In this document: piece after piece, positions 59,101 to 64,000 of the stretch
Layout of the letters: every line of letters begins with the position of its first letter
Numbering within the stretch: position 1 is the first letter of the stretch
Source of the DNA: Purpureocillium takamizusanense
Lineage: Eukaryota > Ascomycota > Sordariomycetes > Hypocreales > Ophiocordycipitaceae
Direction of reading: 5' to 3'
Assembly: GCF_022605165.1 (NCBI RefSeq)
Contig: NC_063069.1
Coordinates: forward strand, 1,860,001-1,924,000
Length of the DNA stretch: 64,000 nt
Translations under genes and position numbers: made by a program
The notes under the pieces: generated by a model
Databases searched by the model: none
What the model was told of the DNA's origin: nothing
Seen by the model: only the letters and a program-made list of their open reading frames with translations

Positions 59101-60850
59101 AGCTTTATAGCTATAAGAGCTTTATAGTACTTATAGATTATAAGAACCTAGAATATTTTATAACCTATTAGCGCTTATTAAAGTAATAAGTATATTAAAT
59201 AAAGTTACTTTTAAAGTTTAACTTCTCTTTAAAATATAAATTAAGTAAGCTAGCTATAATACTTAATATACTCTTTCGTAAGGATTAAGATTAAAAGACT
59301 TAAAAAGACTATAAGGCTAAAGACTTATAATTTATCCCTTAGAGCGCCCTCTATATATATATCGGCGCTACCTTAACTATACCGACGACCCTATTCTTTA
59401 ACCCTTAGCTAAGCTCCTTATAATAGCGAGAGGTAGAGTAAAATATAATATATTAAAGCGCCCTCTATATAGTTAAAAGTAGCGCTTATACCTTTAACTT
59501 AAAGCTCGGTCTTAAAGTATAGATTATAAAGTATAGCCTCGATATAATAAGGAACCTCTATTATAGGGACTACCTTTAAGTACTTAACGCCCTTTAGGTA
59601 ATAAAAGTAAAGGTAAAGTCTATTCTTAAAGGAATAGACTTATAAAATAAACTTAAGGGTTAGCTAATATAGTAGGCCTATAATTTACCCCTTTTTAAGT
59701 ACCTTAATAAAGAGGGTATAATAATTATATTATTATATAAGTTTTATTAGCCCTTAATATAATAGTATATTAAGAGGTTCCTCTATAACTATAATACCTA
59801 TAGCTATATAAAGATATAGAGGGAATATAAAAAGGGCCTATTATAGCCTTTACTTATATTTAATTAATTCTATAGGTAGATCTAAATAGACTTTATTATA
59901 GACCTCCCCTTTATAAATAAAAGCTATTTCCTTTAAGTTATTTAAGATAGGCTTAATAAGGAAGTTATATTAAAGCTAATAGCTATTATAAATACTATTA
60001 TATATATAAAGCGCTTCCTTTAATATTACTTCCGTTAATATAGCTAGCCCGCTATTATTATAAGCGACTAAAGAATAAACTAAATAAATAGCTTTTAGTA
60101 ATACCTCTATAAGTTAGTAAGTATTAAGTAATAACTTAATATAATATACTACCCTTAAATAAATAAAGGTATAAAGAGGATTAATTAAGAAGTATAGGTA
60201 TACCTTAAGGCTTATATTAACTATAATTAAGATAATTAAGACTAATAGCTACTTATAGCTTAGCTTATGCTTAATAGCTAAATAAGTACCTCGATCGATA
60301 TATCCCCTTTCTTTATACTTTATAATTACTACCCCTAATCTATTATAAATAGCCCCCTTACCCCTATAAGGGAAATAAGCTAATACGCTATATTAAAGAG
60401 TAAGGTATAGGCCTTTATAATAAAGCTTAAGTAAATTATAGAGCTCTATAGCTCTACGATAATAACGGCCTTACTTAAGTAAAAGTAACGGGCTAATTAT
60501 ATATATAGCCCTATAGATAAGTATAAAATAAGGGATAAAGTCTAGCTTAACTTCTATAACTATACCTTTACGAGACTAAAGAAAAAGCTTAACTAATTAT
60601 ACTTAAAATATATAATTAATAAAGTAATAAGCCTATATATAGTCGAGCTAATAAGCCTACCCTTAAGTATTATATTAATAAGAGGAGGCATAAGAAATAG
60701 AAGATAGCTTAAAGAAGATAAATAAAAACGGCTAAAGGAATAGCTAGGGGTAAAAGGGAGCTATAAGGGTAAGACTATAAGGATAACTATAAAGGAAGGA
60801 AGCCTTCTTAGTTAGAGAGGACTTATTACGCCTCTTTAGTTATAGCTAAT
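56200..60850 (+). mobile_element. Degenerate Ty3/Gypsy LTR retrotransposon
   Basis: The plus strand keeps the order of a Gypsy polyprotein despite heavy C-to-T damage. The reverse-transcriptase core is at about 58117-58500, where GGRLYFYYNYRALNAI and later FLDD/YIDNILIYI correspond to the KPGG...DYRALN and YxDD motifs. The RNase H segment at about 59131-59284 reads DYKNLEYF and ends RKD. The integrase catalytic core at about 59880-60090 reads DFIIDLPF, DRLNKE, then PAIIISD. Domain order RT, RNase H, integrase is Gypsy, not Copia. In-frame TAA/TAG throughout make it dead. Ends are approximate; LTRs were not resolved by eye. Confidence 0.8.
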
Positions 60851-61849
60851 AATACTTACTCTTTTGCCCTATTTTTATACTTTAGATATAAGTATACTTT
60901 ATTAATATAAGTATCTCGCGCTATTACGGATTGCTATATAGTTTTATATACTATCGTAAATATAAATATCCGACGCTTAAGACTATTTAATTAAAGCTTA
61001 ACGGCCTTTTTACTATATTAATATATTAATATATAGGAGTCTTTATATTATAATATATTAAGTAAGGATAGGAAGAGTATAAAGGGAATATACTTTATGG
61101 TTTAATATCTTTCTTACCTTAATATAATTAGTCTTTAAGGTATAAAATAACTTAAGGGCTATTATACTAACCTAAGGGCACCTTTAGGCTATTAAATAGA
61201 AAAATATTAAACTTAAAAGGAAAAGGGGTAAGAAAAATATTATTAATAAAGAAAAAAAGAAAATTAATAAAATAATAAGCCCTATTCTTAATAAGGGACG
61301 ATTTAGCCCTAGCGTTAAGGAAAGGGTTTAATACTTAAAAAGAAATAAGGTTAAAGTAAATATAAGTAAAAAACGATATATATCTAAAAGGATAGGGGTC
61401 AATAAAATAAAAACTAACGAATAAGGAAAAACCTAAAGGCTATAAAATTATAAACCTATATTAAAAGACCTAATTAAATAGAAACCTAATAGAAACGAAT
61501 AAAAACTATTAAGAATCCTCGCGGTCTAAATCGTAACTTAAGTAACTACCGGGGATAGCTAAATAGGATAGGCGCTTACTATTATAGCTATAATTATATT
61601 AAGAGGAAAGATAAAAATATTAAAAAAGGGCGGAAACCGCCTATAGTATTAAGCTAACTTACGATAAAATAATTCGACCCCTCCCTTTTATATAGTAGGT
61701 AACTTAAGATTTCTTAGTAACTTAATAAAAAGTACTCTTAAAAGAAATCCCCTTATATATAGAGTAAGAGTATTTAATCTATTTATAATAAGGCTAATAA
61801 ATAAACTAAAAGAACTTAATAATAATACTTTAATTTAAGCTATCTCCCT

Positions 61850-64000
61850 TATAGGGAAGTCGCTATTTAGAGTATTAAGTCTTAACTAATATCGACTTAC
61901 TATCCTAAAGTTTAATAGATAAGACGTAATAGACTTTATTAAGAAGTTTAAAGCTAAAATAAAGGCTTACTTAATTATAAAGGAAGAGATACTATTATAG
62001 CTTAAGAGCTATATATCCCTATTAAAAGTATAAAAGGTAAAAGTCCTTATAGATAGATTACGTTAAAAAGATATAAAGACTACTCTCGTTAAGGAATACT
62101 ACTTACTAGACTTTAATTAAATAGAAACTATATATACTTAGCTAAAACGATACCTTATAGTAAAGCTATAGATAAACTAAGATATATTAGACTAGCTAAA
62201 GTAATATATATACCTTTAGCGAAAGGTCGAACCTAATATATAAAAGATAAGTAAAGGATAGTCTAGATATATCTTTATAGCTATACCCCCTTATATTTAA
62301 GTTAAAATCCTAGAAAAGAAGGGAGCTTTTTTTTTAGATATAATTAAAATCCCTTATAAAGAACTTATTAAGGTAATCGAGGATTATTTAACCCCCTATC
62401 TCGATATCGAATTAAGGGAAGCTTCCTATTTTAGGCTAATCTAAAAGGAGCGATAGTTATAAAATTAAATAGTTCCGAAATATATAAACTAAGGAAAATA
62501 GTAACTTAAGTCTTTACCGCCCTAAAATATTAATAATATAGAATATATTAAAGGTAAGATAGATAAACTAATATAATAGCTTAAAGTACTTAAGATTAAC
62601 CTCGCTCGATAGAATAATTAGTAAATAGAAGATTTTAAACGACTCCTTATAGCGTAAATATAAAAGGGTAAGATAATAGGATAAGAAATTAGTAAAATAG
62701 TAGCGTTAATTAAGATATAAAAGGTATAGACTTATACGATTTCCTTTAAGGAAGAAAATAACCTTAACTAATTTATAATAGGGGTAATCTTATAAAGGGA
62801 AAGTAAATATAAGCGGCTTTATTAATATTACGCTAGACCTAGCTATATCCTAGCTAGATACTTAAAATATAAATACGATAAGGAAATTAGGTTTACTTAC
62901 TTCGATATAAAAGGAAAAGCCTTATAGGTAAGAATAAAAGAAAATAGTTAAATAATCCCCCCCTTACTTATATATTAATATATTAAGCTTAATAGTAAAG
63001 TATATTACCTTATATATTATTAAGTTAAGAGATTTAATAAATACTTTATTAGTCCCTTACTCTTAATAGTCGAAGCTAAGGAATTAAGTATATAAGAGAA
63101 CTAAGAACTACTTCTAAGAGAAAAGGAGTGCCTCGATCTCTTTTTTATAAGGTTAAGGGACGTATAGAGACTTAGGTAAATAGGCTAGACTAATATTACT
63201 TAACGTAGCTAATAGAATAATAAGATATTATCTATTAGGGTTATTATAATTAAGGAAAATTAATAAGATTATTTAATTAAAGCTACCCCGATTAATATTA
63301 ATACTTATAAAAGAAAAAGAGCGCGCCTTAAGGAAAACTAAGATATAAAACTTAAAAGATAGGAGACTTAATAAGACTTAATAAATATAAAGAATATTAC
63401 CTACTTTAAGCCTAGATTCGACCCTAAGAAAGAGATAAAGCGCTTTTATAAAGGTCTCGTCTATAAAATAATTAATAAGAAGCTCGCTATCTCTATAATA
63501 GATCTAGCGAAAAGATTTCCTTAATTTAGAAAGTTAGCCGTAGAAAGGATCTCGAATATAATAGAGGGAATAAAAGAAGTCTAGCGCTTAAGTAATAAAC
63601 CTCTAACTATTAAGAATAATAGAGGTATTACTATTACTAGGCTTTAAGATCTAGAAATAAAAGAGATTTTAGGTAAAGTAAAGGAAAAGCTAAAGGTTAC
63701 GTTCGCTAGCCCTTAATTAAATAATTATAGTATTAATATAGATAAATTACTTATTAAAGAAGATATCTATTTTTACGTCCCTAAAGAAATCCCTTATAAA
63801 AGATATAATACCTTAACTATATAAAGATGCCCTTATAAAAGAGGTAATTAAATAGAAATCTATATCGTTTAAGGGGTAGACCTAAAAGCGATAAACCTAT
63901 TAGGTAAGATACTATATACTAAAGTAGTCCTTATACTAAATAAAATACCTATATATATATAAGACTTACTTAAGATTTAAGTATATATTAAAAAGCTAAC
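61850..64000 (+). mobile_element. Remnant of a second retroelement, gag-like with zinc knuckle
   Basis: A stretch near 61910-61990 reads DVIDFIKKFKAKIKAY, resembling a retrotransposon gag. At about 62822-62880 the pattern Y-x2-Y-x4-Y-x4-Y stands where a C-x2-C-x4-H-x4-C zinc knuckle would be, each position one RIP-type change away (TG to TA or CA to TA). It lies downstream of the Gypsy integrase, so it is a separate insertion or a nested copy. It continues beyond the window; the superfamily is not decided. Confidence 0.55.

Larger units (their letters stand above)
55511..64000. repeat. Large RIP-mutated AT-rich block
   Basis: From here to the window end the DNA is AT-rich and almost free of CpA and TpG; 56907-58026 and 61412-63127 contain none. 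CpG, CpC and CpT are kept, so the loss is specific to CpA, the hallmark of RIP. All reading frames are broken by TAA/TAG. Two retroelement remains are recognisable inside and are listed separately. The block runs past the right edge. Confidence 0.9.

Overview
The window is nuclear DNA of a filamentous ascomycete, most likely a Sordariomycete and plausibly Hypocreales. The evidence is short introns (about 50-130 bp) with GTRNGT donors, CTAAC/CTGAC branch sites and CAG/TAG acceptors, fungus-specific families (OM14, MIA40, BOS1, siderophore transporter, yapsin-like protease, fungal NmrA and arrestin families), and an AT-rich block with the signature of repeat-induced point mutation (RIP). I assembled the gene models by eye from frame, splice signals and family motifs.

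Layout. 1-14 kb holds a secreted repeat/Cys-rich protein, an isochorismatase-like hydrolase, an alpha-arrestin with a PPAY motif, a broken phytanoyl-CoA dioxygenase-like gene, a formamidase and a secreted family 8 polysaccharide lyase. 14-18 kb is a GC-rich, low-complexity gene desert that ends in the leader of a DHA1-type MFS exporter (18.2-20.2 kb). 21-31 kb has an NmrA-like oxidoreductase, a mitochondrial hotdog thioesterase-like protein with a very unusual intron arrangement, a secreted GH16 glucanase, a classical SDR and a siderophore-type MFS transporter with two adjacent consensus iron-GATA sites upstream. 33-41 kb is a housekeeping cluster: Myb/SANT-like protein, OM14 (start codon split by an intron), MIA40, thiamine pyrophosphokinase and the SNARE BOS1. 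41.7-43.5 kb is a cytochrome P450, 43.5-48.6 kb a second gene-poor stretch, 48.6-50.5 kb a PTR2 peptide transporter and 51.2-52.7 kb a GPI-type aspartyl protease.

From about 53.0 kb the character changes. A short RIP-mutated block (53.03-53.57 kb) is followed by a normal-composition island carrying one small secreted Cys-rich protein (candidate effector). From 55.5 kb to the end the sequence is AT-rich and almost without CpA/TpG. It contains the dead remains of a Ty3/Gypsy retrotransposon and of a second gag-type element that runs off the window. The surviving CpA sites are nearly all in GCA context.

Functional themes: many secreted or cell-surface proteins and transporters (adhesin-like protein, PL8, GH16, yapsin, PTR2, siderophore transporter, candidate effector) next to conserved mitochondrial and secretory housekeeping genes. 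I see no biosynthetic cluster, rRNA, convincing tRNA or CRISPR. The observations most worth checking are the one-nucleotide exon in the thioesterase, the four-fold C-x7-C module in the adhesin-like protein, the paired siderophore-GATA sites, and the GCA-sparing RIP pattern.
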